Assembly (NCBI GenBank): GCA_014529385.2
Contig: CM043952.1
Coordinates: 156,316,057 to 156,380,056, forward strand
Reading direction: 5' to 3'
Origin: Adiantum capillus-veneris
Taxonomy: Eukaryota; Streptophyta; Polypodiopsida; Polypodiales; Pteridaceae
Length of the DNA: 64,000 nt
Shown piece by piece: positions 34,555-45,650 of the stretch (position 1 is its first letter; each line of letters opens with the position of its first letter). The translations under genes were made by a program, and so were the position numbers. The notes under the pieces were generated by a model. The model worked only from the letters and a program-made list of their open reading frames with translations. It had not been told where the DNA came from and did no database searches.

Positions 34555-36069
34555 CCAGATGCTCCAAAAATGGAGGTGCTAATCCACGTTAAAGTCCAAG
34601 AATTGGAGAGCCAGAGTATTGTAAACAGAGAGCAGGAAAATCCGCGAGTTGAGGCACCTTTAGATACGAGGTAATTAGCCAATACCACAGATGGGGTGGG
34701 CTCACAAGCAGTGATGACCATTCCAGAGGTAGAAGAACCGTGGCCACAATCCTTGTGGGAATCAATCAGAAACCAAAAAGATGGCAGTGCTACTTTACAG
34801 TCAGTACCTACCCCTGAGATAAACATGGATCATGAATTTTTTCCAGGAGATATACGATATCTATACGGGGATGTCGGGTCTGTTGCATTTGAAGAGTGCC
34901 ATCTTTCATAAGAGAACTCGAAAAAAAATCGGAGGTTAAAATGGTACCTTCTCAGTGGAAAGCCACACCAAAAATGATGGATACCAAGAGCTTGCATGAA
35001 TTGATGTCTTCTCCTATACAATGCACACTTTATCTCTCAGAGCTATTGAAAATTAGACCGCATCTATGGGGCCAAATTTGCGGACAAAAACATGGATGAC
35101 ACTTTGCCGAAGAAGCGACAGATAAAGCCAGTACCGGTAAATAAGGTGGGTGACTACTGTGAAGGAGACGAAGGACACACCACCTTACCACTTGAGTACA
35201 AAGGAGTAAAGATGGTTGCTATATTAGATAGTGGGGCCGGAATTGCCATTGCAACCAAAGAGATACGGAAAAAATGGGGAAAGCCTGCTCTTAGGAAAAC
35301 TCGAATGAAACTGCAATTAGCGGATGGATACAGGAAGAAACCGATTGGAATATTAGAACAAATCATTGTATCCTCGCGTGGCATCGAGTATGAGCACACC
35401 TTTGCCATAATGAATTTTGACAAGAGCAGCAACTTTGATATCATATTGGGCAGACCATTCATGCGTCGACTCAAAATGGTACAAGACTGAGGCCCAATTG
35501 ATTTGGAAAGCAAAGTGCATATTTGGATGTACGGAGCTCCTGAGAGTGGAAGTCTTAGAAAGCAGGATTGCATCCTAGAGCGTTCAGTAGAAGACGAGGC
35601 ATATGTACCAGAACCATTTCCAGAGGAGTTATTTGAACCCTTTGGATGGGATCAAATACTGGCGACTCTTGATGTGTGTGTGAATGAGGTGACCTCGACT
35701 AAATTCTGTGATGAGGAAGGGTACAATATAACTCCCGTATTTATGATAAAGGTGTTGAAGGAAGCTAACGTGATTTTTGAGTGTGAAAGCAGAAAAGGTG
35801 AGACAGATAGCTACATCATGGAGCATGATGCCAAAGTGCACATGAAGGAAGCAAAGCAACAACGAGAATATGTCATCATTGACATACCTGAAGAATCAAC
35901 AAAAGCTATTTCAAAGAAGTAGACTCCAGAAAAAGTGCAAATAAAAGCAAATGAAGGAGAAAAGATTCCAAGTTCAACGGAAAATCTTCAACAAGCGCAA
36001 GATCAAAAGAAGAACAGGGACAACGAAGAAGATCGATCGTTTGCTACGACGATCAAATTTAGCATACGC
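34555..36069 (+). pseudogene. Gypsy-type gag/protease fragment
   Basis: Broken frames between the copia LTR and the next LTR element. The clear domain is a retropepsin at ~35110-35490: VGDYCEGDEG, VKMVAILDSGAGIAIAT (active-site D-S-G), MKLQLADGY and FDIILGRPFMRRLK. It ends at a TGA where the related copy at 59.07 kb shows a Trp codon (MVQ.W), so this is a nonsense change. The frame after it (to 35922) continues with PFGWDQILATLDV and VNEVTSTKFCDEEG, shared with the decayed copy at 59.3-59.4 kb. Sequence upstream (34.6-35.09 kb) is a plausible gag tail with stops. No RT follows; the fragment is cut by the LTR at 36070. Confidence 0.7.
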
Positions 36070-37412
36070 TGTCGTGTTGTGACACGTACATAGTGGGAAC
36101 GCATCCTACAAGAGTTATCTTGTAACTTTTTAGATACATAATTATCTTTCCTATAATGTACATATACATATTTAAGTATAGTAACCTATTCTTACTTTAC
36201 CATCAGAAAATACTATGAGAAAAGCATCAATAGCTCTCTCTCTTTAACTTGGGGCAAAAAGCATTGATTCTTTATTTCTACTATCTCATTATTATCTCAC
36301 ACCCTAACTAGATCCTATATTTAGGGTAAACTCCAATACATATATATTCTATGTATTTTTCATATTTTTCTTATATTTCTTTTTAAATAGCTACTAGGAG
36401 GGAATCAAATCCTAGTGGGACACTAGGTGGCATGATTTCAAAGATACACTTTTTTTAATGCATTATTGCAAGCATGATTACAAAACTTTGTCAAAGATCA
36501 ATGTCATGCTTTCATATGGCATGAGGTGTCCTTTGGAATCAAATGAAAGTTTAGGATAAGGGGACCATAGGAAGACTTTTGCTTCCAGAAATGGAACCTA
36601 TTTTGATGATTTTTTAACACAAGGTTCCAATCCAAATTGGAAAACGATTTTAAAATGAAAATCTTAGCTAATGAGCTGAACTTTTTTCCCATATTTTTAC
36701 TTTTTTATTTGGAGCCACAGTTGAGGAGATATGATCAAAATACTGGACCCCAGTCCTCCCACATCATGCAGGGACAGCTCATTTCCAACTTTTTCAATTC
36801 TTGTTCACACTGGCTCCTCTCTTCTTGTGTAAACCCTTGAAGGTTCCCTTCACCTATAAAAGGGGACCTTTTCTTCCTTGAAAACCACTCAAGCATTCAA
36901 GCCATTGATGAGAGGAATTCTTGAGGGAGTGAGTAGTAATGCCTAATTGGACTTAGCCATTAACATAAGCCCAAGCCTACACTTTCTCCTAGAGGAAGAC
37001 TAGCCATTCTTGTACGCTATCCTTGGAAGATCAACTCTAATCAAAGAAGGTCTTGGACTTGGAGTATCAATCAACGTTGAATTCTCTCCTCTTCTTCTCT
37101 CTCCATCAATAATGGTACCGAAGGGTTTGTCAAGTAAGATGTGTTCTACATCGATGTTTTCTTGATTTCTTGTTGTTTTCTTTTTCATCTCTAATCCAAC
37201 ATATATATATATATCTAATATCATCTCCTTAACCAAATCTATCTCTCTCACTCTTAGTAATTCATTCTCTCTACAAATTTTAGGTTCTCCTTGGTACAGA
37301 TACATCTCTCGCCGCAGTATCCTTATTGCCTATGGGCAAGAATAGGGCTTGGGAGGGAAACTCTCTTCTCTTCTCTCATATCTACATTTTACACATACTA
37401 GAGTTATCCTAA

Positions 37413-37631
37413 ATGAATAATCCACATGATGATAATTTCTATCGCTTTCACGCTGTACGATCTATTAGAATTAACGTATGGATTAGCCGTAAAATACACT
37501 TTCAACAACGTATAGTGTTTCTCTTTGGCCCAGAAAGGCTTAATGAAATACTTCTATCACCGGATCCCGTTATACTACCTCTCATAGACTATAACTTTTC
37601 TTTTGACGTAAGCGTAGTTATCTTGCTATGA
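37413..37631 (+). CDS. Small LTR-encoded ORF 1 (72 aa), paralogue of the next ORF
   Basis: Begins MNNPHDDNFYRFH and is open for 72 codons. It shares with the following ORF the pattern S-x-K-hydrophobic-x-FQ...LFG..RLN.I..S..P.ILP.I.Y..S.DV (for example FLFGPERLNEILLS here). Its TGA overlaps the ATG of ORF 2 (ATGA at 37628-37631). In the right LTR the same region (from 41817) carries a TGA and further changes, so only this copy is intact. I recognise no protein family. A product is possible but unproven. Confidence 0.4.
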   Translation: MNNPHDDNFYRFHAVRSIRINVWISRKIHFQQRIVFLFGPERLNEILLSPDPVILPLIDYNFSFDVSVVILL

Positions 37632-37840
37632 ACCAAGAGGATTTGTATACACAATTAATCCAAATCACTAGACAAAAAATATATATTATGGTAAGCACAA
37701 AACTACAATTCCAAAGAACAATTCGTAGCCTATTTGGTCAGCCAAGATTGAATGCCATTTACTCATCTATTAACCCTTTCATATTACCCATGATACGATA
37801 TGACCATAGCCTTGATGTTTTCATCTTTGTGTTATTTTGA
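37628..37840 (+). CDS. Small LTR-encoded ORF 2 (70 aa)
   Basis: Begins MNQEDLYTQLIQITRQ and ends DVFIFVLF. It contains SLFGQPRLNAIYSS and FILPMIRYDHSLDV, aligned with ORF 1 over most of its length. The equivalent in the right LTR (42033-42245) is also open, with two amino-acid changes (Gln to Pro, Lys to Asn) and one silent change. Translation could occur by termination-reinitiation at the ATGA overlap. No known family. Confidence 0.4.
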   Translation: MNQEDLYTQLIQITRQKIYIMVSTKLQFQRTIRSLFGQPRLNAIYSSINPFILPMIRYDHSLDVFIFVLF

Positions 37841-38091
37841 CATTCTCTTTTGTGTTCTTTCTTTGTGTGTGTGAGTGCAAGAGAGAAAGAGTGGATCTTC
37901 TTTGATTGCACTTCTTTCCAAACCCTAGTCTTCATGGCATATATGGTTTAACCCCTTCATATAGTTTTTTTGGAGTTCTCTCACAAACTCTCACAGCCAT
38001 AAGCTCGGTGCTTTCCTGGCAAGACCACAAATTTCTCGACATTACTTTTGGTGAACCCGACGCGAACAAGCCGGGGTGAGAGTATATAAAG

Positions 38092-40107
38092 ATGGCTAGC
38101 AAAGTGGAGCAGCTATATGCTGAAATGAAAGAGCTTGCAGACAGATGCAAATGTCTTGAAGAAGAAGACCGGATTCAAAAAGTGATTGAAAGCGCTAGGC
38201 AATCCGTATATAATGAGATTAATATATTCGAAGGCTATGATCCAGAAGGATATCTTGAGTGCTATGTGATAGAGATGAGGCTTCAAGCAATTCCAGAATC
38301 TGGGATGATTGCAGCATTTGTTGAACTCGTGAGTGATGATTTCAAGCACCAAGTTCAAGACTTTGCAAGTGTATATGCAAGCAACTGGGGTGAGTTTTCT
38401 ACAACTATAACACAGGTATGCTTGGAACATCAAGACCAAGAGATGGAGCAGAGTGGAAGTGGATGTGACCAGCTAGAGTTGGTGTCTCCTGTAAGCCATG
38501 CAAGTGTCAACACATCCATACAGGCTAATTTAGAAGCAGTAATAGATGCATATCTTTTGCAAGATGAAAATTTATTGTATGCAGATGAAGCAGATATAGT
38601 GGAAGCTATTTATGCACGTTTGGGTGTTGTAACCTTTGTATCTCAAGATAATGACTCTCATGATGCTATCCAAGTGCCTGAAACAGCTCAAAGCGACTTA
38701 GAGGATGATGCAAACTCGTCGACTATGATAGATGATTTGGACGCTCCTTTTGATTCGTTTGAAGATGCACATGAGTGTATATACAAGGATGAGAATGCTA
38801 TGGTTTTGACAGAGGATGTGAAGGGAAAACAGGTGGAAGACGGCTATATTAGTGATGTGCTACAATCTACTTTTGAGCACATCCAGGAACTTTTACCAAG
38901 TTTAGAAGAGCCGGATTCCTATACTAAAGACATATACTAGGATGAAGAAGCCATTATCAATGCTTTCCTATGCGAGTTTGATGCATGTGGTACTACCCAA
39001 ATGGATATGCCTAGCTGCGAAAGTGCTAATTTAGAGGGGGTGACTGGAAATATCTTCCTTTGTGAGTATAGCTCTGCTAGTAGCATTGCGGATTGTGAAG
39101 TACCTCAGCTACACGAGGTGGAAGAAGAGGAGTGCATTGATAGAGTAATATGTATGTCTTGTATATATGGGGTAGCAGATGTGATGCAGATGACTCATGA
39201 AATTGTGCCTTATTTAGAGCTAGATGCAGCAAGCTTTCACAATTCCATGGTAGAGGAAGGAATGATAGATGCAAATTCTGTGCATGAGGATTGGGGTTCT
39301 GCGGATGAAGCTATGAATCTTCAAGATTCACAAATCAAAGATAGAGAAGTGTTTGGTTATGCTATACAGGTTGAAGTGACATCAGAGGATAGAGTAGAAG
39401 AGCAAGAAACCTCTTTGGATATGGTATGTGATTGGGGTGATATTTCTTATCTGTGTGAAGATGAAAATAAAGATTCTTGCCATAAAGTGCCTACTATACA
39501 GGGTTCTAAGAATTTTGGTTGCCTACAGGTATGCAAACAATATCTGAGGCATAAAAGGGATTTAGGTCTTGTGTCACAGGGTATAAATTGCAAGCAGGTT
39601 TGTGAGCATCTATCTGCTATGGATAGGAAGGGTATACATGGTGATGCCTTGAAGCAAGAAGAGGATGCTAGCTCTATGCTGACACCAGAGTCATGTAATG
39701 AAGAAGGGTTCTCCCTAGATGAGTGGAGACATGATTCAGCTGAAGATAATTTAGAGATGGGTCAAAAAGGAAGAAGGGGTGAAGATATTGTGTCAGAGAC
39801 TAACTCCAAGGAGGTTTTTGAGCAGTCGGTTACAAGTGACCGGGAGCATACCTACCAGGATGATTTGGAAAGGGAATTAGACACCATATTTGAGAGGTAT
39901 GCAAAGTTTTATGATGTAAAGTTGGAGAGGTATTTGGTAAAAGGTGAGAGAATTGATGAGAGGTTTACCATGCATATTTTTGAGGTTTCCCTTGATGTTG
40001 AGAAAGGCTATCTAGAGGATTCTTTTGAGAATGAAGATGCAGATTCAGACTTCTATGCGAAAGAGGTACATCTGGATTTAAAGGTTGGTGAGAAGGTTGA
40101 AGTGTAG
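38092..40107 (+). pseudogene. Gag-like, acidic internal protein of the LTR element (one internal stop)
   Basis: It starts at MASKVEQLYAEMKELADRC (predicted coiled coil), followed by INIFEGYDPEGYLECYVIEMR and VYASNWGEFSTTITQ, which fits the N-terminal capsid pattern of plant gypsy Gag (F-x-G-x-DP-x-x-F/Y-L). From ~residue 115 on it becomes strongly acidic with repeated Asp/Glu blocks and no recognisable domain. A TAG at 38938 splits it into 282 codons and a 368-codon part (39001-40107) in the same frame. That the frame survives for 2 kb suggests constraint until recently. No zinc knuckle, protease or RT. Confidence 0.5.
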
Positions 40108-40146
40108 TTTTAAAAATCTTTCAAGTATATTACAGGAAGTCTGGAA

Positions 40147-40434
40147 GTGTTTTTTGAAGAGGAGGATGAGGAACTTATGTCTCTACGTCATGAAGATTTT
40201 GCGCATAATGGAGATTTGTTACAGATATTTTGGAGACAGATGTATATAACAATTCCTTTTGATCCGAGAGGAATTAAAAGATGCGGAGAATCTCAATGCT
40301 TAGTACAATACAAGTTTTTGAGTTACCCATATGATCCTCGAGGAGGTCATGGGATGACAGGGGATACAATTGCTCTCACAAGTTGCCATGACGTTGGCAC
40401 ATGCCGGAGGATGTGCAGGTTTAGAGGGGGTGGA
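40147..40434 (+). pseudogene. C-terminal tail of the internal frame up to the polypurine tract
   Basis: Same frame as the preceding protein after a short gap. It includes two FDPRG/YDPRG motifs (IPFDPRGIKRCGES, YPYDPRGGHGM) that resemble each other. The open frame runs into the right LTR. This may be the remnant of the end of a larger polyprotein; function unknown. Confidence 0.35.
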
Positions 40435-42434
40435 TGTCGTGTTGTGACACGTACATAGTGGGAACGCATCCTACAAGAGTTATCTTGTAACATTTTAGAT
40501 ACATAACTATCTTTCCTATAATGTACATCTGCATATTTAAGTCTAATAATAGGCCTTCTATCTCATCCTATTATTTTTCTCAAGGGTAACCTATTCTTAC
40601 TTTACCATCAGAAAATACTATGGGAAAAGCATCAATAGCTTCGCCTCTTTAACTTGGGGCAAAAAACGTTGATTCTTTATTTCTACTATCTCATTATCAT
40701 CTCACACCCTATCTAGATCCTATATTTAAGGTAGACTCCAATATATATATATTCTATGTATTTTTCATATTTTTCTTATATTTCTTTTTAAATAGCTACT
40801 AGGAGGGAATCAAATCCTAGTGGGACACTAGGTGGCATGATTTCAAAGATACACTTATTTTAATGCATTATTGCAAGCATGATTACAAAACTTTGTCAAG
40901 GAGCAATGTCATGCTTTCATATGGCATGAGGTGTCCTTTGGAATCAAATGAAAGTCTAAGCTAAGGGGACCACAGGAAGACTTTTGCTGTCAGAAATGGA
41001 CCCTATTTTGATGATTTTTTTACACAAGGTTCCAATCCGAATTGGAAAACGATTTTAAAATGCAAATCGTACCTAATGAGCTGAATTTTTTGCCCATACT
41101 TTTACTTTTTTATTTGGAGCCATGGTTGAGGAGATATGATCAAAATACTGGACCCCAGTCCTCCCACATCATGCAGGGACAGCTCATTTCCAACTTTTCC
41201 AATTCTTGTTCACACTGGCTCCTCTCTTCTTGTGTAAACCCTTGAAGGTTCCCTTCACCTATAAAAGGGGACCTTTTCTTCCTTGAAAACCACTCAAGCA
41301 TTCAAGCCATTGATGAGAGGAATTCTTGAGGGAGTGAGTAGTAATGCCTAATTGGACTTAGCCATTAACATAAGCCCAAGCCTACACTTTCTCCTAGAGG
41401 AAGACTAGCCATTCTTGTACGCTATCCTTGGAAGATCAACTCTAATCAAAGAAGGTCTTGGACTTGGCGTATCAATCAACGTTGAATTCTCCCCTCTTCT
41501 TCTCTCTCCATCAATAATGGTATCGAAGGGTTTGTCAAGTAAGATGTGTTTTACATCGATGTTTTCTTGATTTCTTGTTGTTTTTTTTTTCATCTCTAAT
41601 CCAACATATATATATATATCTAATATCATCTCCTTAACCAAATCTATCTCTCTAACTCTTAGTAATTTATTCTCTCTACAAATTTTAGGTTCTCCTTGCT
41701 ACAGGTACATCTCTCGCCGCAGTATCCTTATTGCCTATGGGCAAGAATAGGGCTTGGGAGGGAAACTCTCTTCTCTTCTCTCATATCTACATTTTACACA
41801 TACTAGAGTTATCCTAAATGAATAATCCACATGATGATAATTGCTATCGCTTTCACTCATTATGATCTATTAGAATTAACGTATGGATTAGCCGTAAAAT
41901 ACACTTTTAACAACGTATAGTGTTTCTCTTTGGCCCAGAAAGGCTCAATGAAATACTTCTATCACCGGATCCCATTATACTACCTCTCATAGACTATAAC
42001 TTTTCTTTTGACGTAAGCGTAGTTATCTTGCTATGAACCAAGAGGATTTGTATACACAATTAATCCCAATCACTAGACAAAATATATATATTATGGTAAG
42101 CACAAAACTACAATTCCAAAGAACAATTCGTAGCCTATTTGGTCAGCCAAGATTGAATGCCATTTACTCATCGATTAACCCTTTCATATTACCCATGATA
42201 CGATATGACCATAGCCTTGATGTTTTCATCTTTGTGTTATTTTGACATTCTCTTTTGTGTTCTTTCTTTGTGTGTGTGAGTGCAAGAGAGAAAGAGTGGG
42301 TCTTCTTTGATTGCACTTCTTTCCAAACCTAGTCTTCATGGCATCTATGGTTTAACCCCTTCATATAGTTTTTTGACAAACTCTCACAGCCATAAGCCCG
42401 GTGCTTTCCTGGCAAGACCGCAAATTTCTCGACA
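40435..42434 (+). repeat. Right LTR of the 36-42 kb element
   Basis: 2000 bp. TATAAAAGG at 41260. It contains the intact ORF 2 equivalent (42033-42245) but a stop-bearing ORF 1. Confidence 0.85.
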
Positions 42435-45243
42435 AAGCGGAGAAACGGGACTCAAAATCATATTTTCAGTTGTGATAGATCCAAAAGCGACAAAAAATCT
42501 AATGACTTATGGAACGTGGATCATGATGGGAAAGCCACCAATCATCGAGCTAGAGGACATCGTGTACACAAGTTCAAAAATGTCGATTCCTAGCTTTGGA
42601 GTGGTAGAAGCTATACTCAAGTTGAGTACTGGGGAGTACAAGGATACTTTCCACATAATCGACTCCCATCACATCAAGGAGAGTATAGTCTTGATAGAAA
42701 GGTGGAGGAACATCTTCTTTTGACAACAATCAAAAGCCGCAACAACAACACCATCAAAAGCCCCAAAAGCACCTGAAGTCAATGCAAAAAAGGAGCAACC
42801 AACCATCATGGAAAAAGGTAAAGCAACGGTAAACACTGAAGTATATCAACCTCGCAAGACGACTTTACCTTCAACGAGTTTCCATCAAACTTCCCGCAAA
42901 GCCTCTACATCAGAAGCCAAACCATCGACAATGCAATGGAAACCGAGACAAAAAGTCTATCAACCAAAGTTTCCATCACATCAGAGCATGAGGAAGAAGC
43001 CAAATAATGTCAACCAAGTGTTGGTATCCAAAGAGCACATCAAAGTCAAAAGACCCAGTTTGGATACATGAAGCACAAGTTCAACATCAAAAAAAGGTGA
43101 TAGGGTGGGTAGCATCAAATGAGTCAATCACTGCTCAGGGCTACTTCCAAGGAAACACTAATGTTTGGGCCAAAAAGCCTAAAGTAATCACCTGGACCTA
43201 CCACCTCAACCAACGTGTTCTACGAAGAACAAGATGCGCTATAAACGCAAGACAAACAACTCAAATAGGAGAAAGAAAAACCACAAAAGACAGAAGAAAA
43301 GACCTTCCAAGCAAGAAATGCGACAAGTTTAAGTACGAAAGTCAGACACTAGTCAAAGTACCCAAAAAAGACAGGTGAGGCAACGGATAATTCCAGCTAA
43401 GCTACTCAAAGCACAAGGATTTTATGAAGGTAACACACAAATATGGTTACCACAAATTGTAGCTCAATCTCGAATAACGAAGAGAAATCAGGCAGCACAA
43501 GCTTCTACCCCAAAGCAAGCAATGACAACCAAAAGCCAACAGAAGCCAATTACAACCAAGGTTACTGCAATCTACCGATGGATACCTTGTCATCAATTAC
43601 AAAAGCAAGGATTTTACAACAGAAATCATCAGGTTTGGATACCAAATCCTAGTGTCCATCAAATTATAGAAGAAGATAAAATGCCAAAGACGATCACACA
43701 AGGACCAAAAACAAGATGGGTTCCAAAATTGCTCGTGGAAACTCAATCACAAAGAACCCACACATCTCGACAATCGCTTCTCATGGAAATTAACGCAAAG
43801 GCTACATCAAGTCCTATCAGAGCTGAAGGACTTGTTTTACTAAGCAGTGTGAACATACAACAAGCAAGTCAAGAGGAGCCAAAATATGCCAACATACTCG
43901 ACAAAATGGTGGCATCCAATGACCAAAAAAGTGGAAGAGGCTTAAACTTCAAGAACTTATGGAATTGGGTTTTTGGCCTTGAACAGGTAAGTCCAAATCG
44001 CCATTAAAAATACATGGCATAAAAGTCAGAGTCGGGCAGCTAAGCCACTGAATGAGCAAGGCGTTAGTCCCAAACCTTCATGTAATATTCTCTGTGGTCT
44101 AAGCGTCTTAGTTATTCTAGGTATTGCTCAAGCTGGAAGAGTTGAGTATAATTACGTTGTGTCGCTCATGCTGGTATAGGTGAGCATAAGAGTCGAAGTC
44201 ATTGTAATATAGTGGTAAGTGAAGGAGGCAGTCCAAAAGACACTCACACACTCAACACAGTGAGGAGTGAGTGGAGAAGCTTCTACATTGAAAACCCTTC
44301 TTGGAAACGTGGAAGCTATTGAGACGTCCTTTGATGTCACATGTGCTACATTTGTTCCTTGAAGCACCCATCAACTCCATCTCTTACACTACATGCTTTT
44401 GTTTGAAAAATTCTCATAAGCATATAGAGTGTCCCATAATTGGTACTTGCATTAGACACTCTTCCTTTGTTTCTCCCAAGCACTCACCTTGCATGACATG
44501 TACTTCAATTCTAAATTCTCAACTCCAATAAGAGCGTACACCAAAGGCACTTTTTTCCCACTGGGTTTTTTCCCTTTGGTCATCCAGGTTTTAAGACCCT
44601 AATCTAGAAACCCTCATCATCGACTTCTTGTATATATTCCTTCTACGTCAGCATAAAGAAATGGCTACCCAAATCAATCGACAACAACTTGGAGAAAACA
44701 CTGCAGGTCTCCATATGCTTATCAAGAGCATCTTTTATCTTCAAGGGCAACAACAAAGCTCCATCAAACAATGGCAAGTCAAAGAATGGCCCACAACAAC
44801 AAGCAATAAAAAATTCAACAAGTGAGCTATCCACAACAATCAAAAGTAGCTCACACAGTGCTTCAAAATTAGTGACCTATTGCAGACAACTCAAATTTCA
44901 GTGGACCTTGAATATCCATCATAAAGTCCACGCCACAAAGAGGATCAATTCTACACGATCAAACACTTCAACATCCATCTTTACGGCGGCTAAGATTGGC
45001 AACCAAGAGGCAAGACGAAACATTGCCTTGATAATCAAAGCTCAAATCACGTATCAACAACATGATAGCAATGCATCACTCAAGGAAGGCAGAAGCGTCA
45101 TCAACGACAACGCACTTCCCAAGCTTAAGAACAACCTTGAAGACAAAGCTAAAGACCAACCTTGAAAACAAATCTGAAGAAAAACCTATGACAAGACTGC
45201 ACAAGGTCGTGTCAAGGGACGACACGAATTAGGAAGGGGGGAA
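42435..45243 (+). pseudogene. Internal fragment of another LTR element: protease-like start and W-P/QGFY repeat protein
   Basis: Directly after the right LTR, 42445-42723 reads IFSVVIDPKATKNLMTYGTW, a retropepsin-like strand-turn with D-P-K-A in place of D-S-G-A. A Pro/Thr/Lys-rich segment follows (YQPRKTTLPSTSF, MQWKPRQKVYQPKF). From 43090 to 43735 a motif close to (W-x-P)-x(4)-QGF/Y-Y/F-x-GN-x-Q-x-W-x-P recurs: ITAQGYFQGNTNVW, LLKAQGFYEGNTQIWLP and LQKQGFYNRNHQVWIP, with TRWVPKLLV at the end. Frames are interrupted at 42723, 43069 and 43378. After 44007 there are only short frames, a CCCACTGGGTTTTTTCCC motif (44560) often seen near the 3' end of plant LTR elements, and a Gln/Asn/Lys-rich frame (44689-45165). 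No RT. Confidence 0.45.
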
Positions 45244-45650
45244 TGTTTGAGGATAAATCAAACGAACACCCAACTGGTCGGACACGTAGCCACACACCAC
45301 ATTTGTAGTCTATTATTTTGTCCGAGCTAGTGTAGTGATACTCTGTGTAAATTTTGATTCCAGAGTAATGGATCAATTCCCTGAGTTATAATGTTGTAAT
45401 GATATTTATAAAGGTCCATGTAAACCGGCCACTAACCATTTATAATACCCTAGGTATAAAGGTCAATAACTTTAATGTGAAAAGGAGGCTTATCTTTAGA
45501 AGAAGTGGGAGTTCAAAAAATGTACGCTCAAGGTACGAGCTGCTCCAACCTTGTAATCATCACAATTAATGAATGGGTAATCAGTTTTCAAATCCAAAAC
45601 TTGCATTAGGTTCCTCTATCTTTGCTCTTTCATTCTAGTGTAAGCATTGT
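45244..45650 (+). mobile_element. Putative LTR start after a polypurine tract
   Basis: The polypurine tract AGGAAGGGGGGAA ends at 45243 and is followed by TGTTTGAGGATAAATC. Two TATA-like sites (TTTATAAAGG at ~45408, GGTATAAAGG at ~45453). The right end is not certain; a TGTCA at ~45645 is one candidate. No second copy of this LTR is in the window. Confidence 0.45.

Larger units (their letters stand above)
36070..38041 (+). repeat. Left LTR of the 36-42 kb element
   Basis: 1972 bp, TGTCG...CGACA. TATAAAAGG at 36855 is the likely promoter. A possible leader intron runs from donor CAA|GTAAGAT (37134) to acceptor GCCGCAG (37317) and would bring the small ORF pair at 37413 close to the 5' end. 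A TA microsatellite lies at ~37203-37215. Confidence 0.85.
36070..42434 (+). mobile_element. Non-autonomous LTR retrotransposon with ~2-kb LTRs
   Basis: Two long direct repeats, 36070-38041 (1972 bp) and 40435-42434 (2000 bp), both begin TGTCGTGTTG and end CTCGACA (5-bp inverted ends TGTCG/CGACA). The repeats differ by scattered substitutions and a few indels, the largest being ~40 bp extra in the right LTR near 40545. A primer-site-like TGGTGAACCCGACG lies at 38049, eight bases after the left LTR; the tRNA was not identified. A purine tract (TTAGAGGGGGTGGA) ends at 40434. The internal part is only ~2.4 kb and codes for no RT or integrase. Five-base flanks differ (TACGC left, AAGCG right), so there is no target duplication. 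This suggests recombination between elements or rearrangement. Confidence 0.85.
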
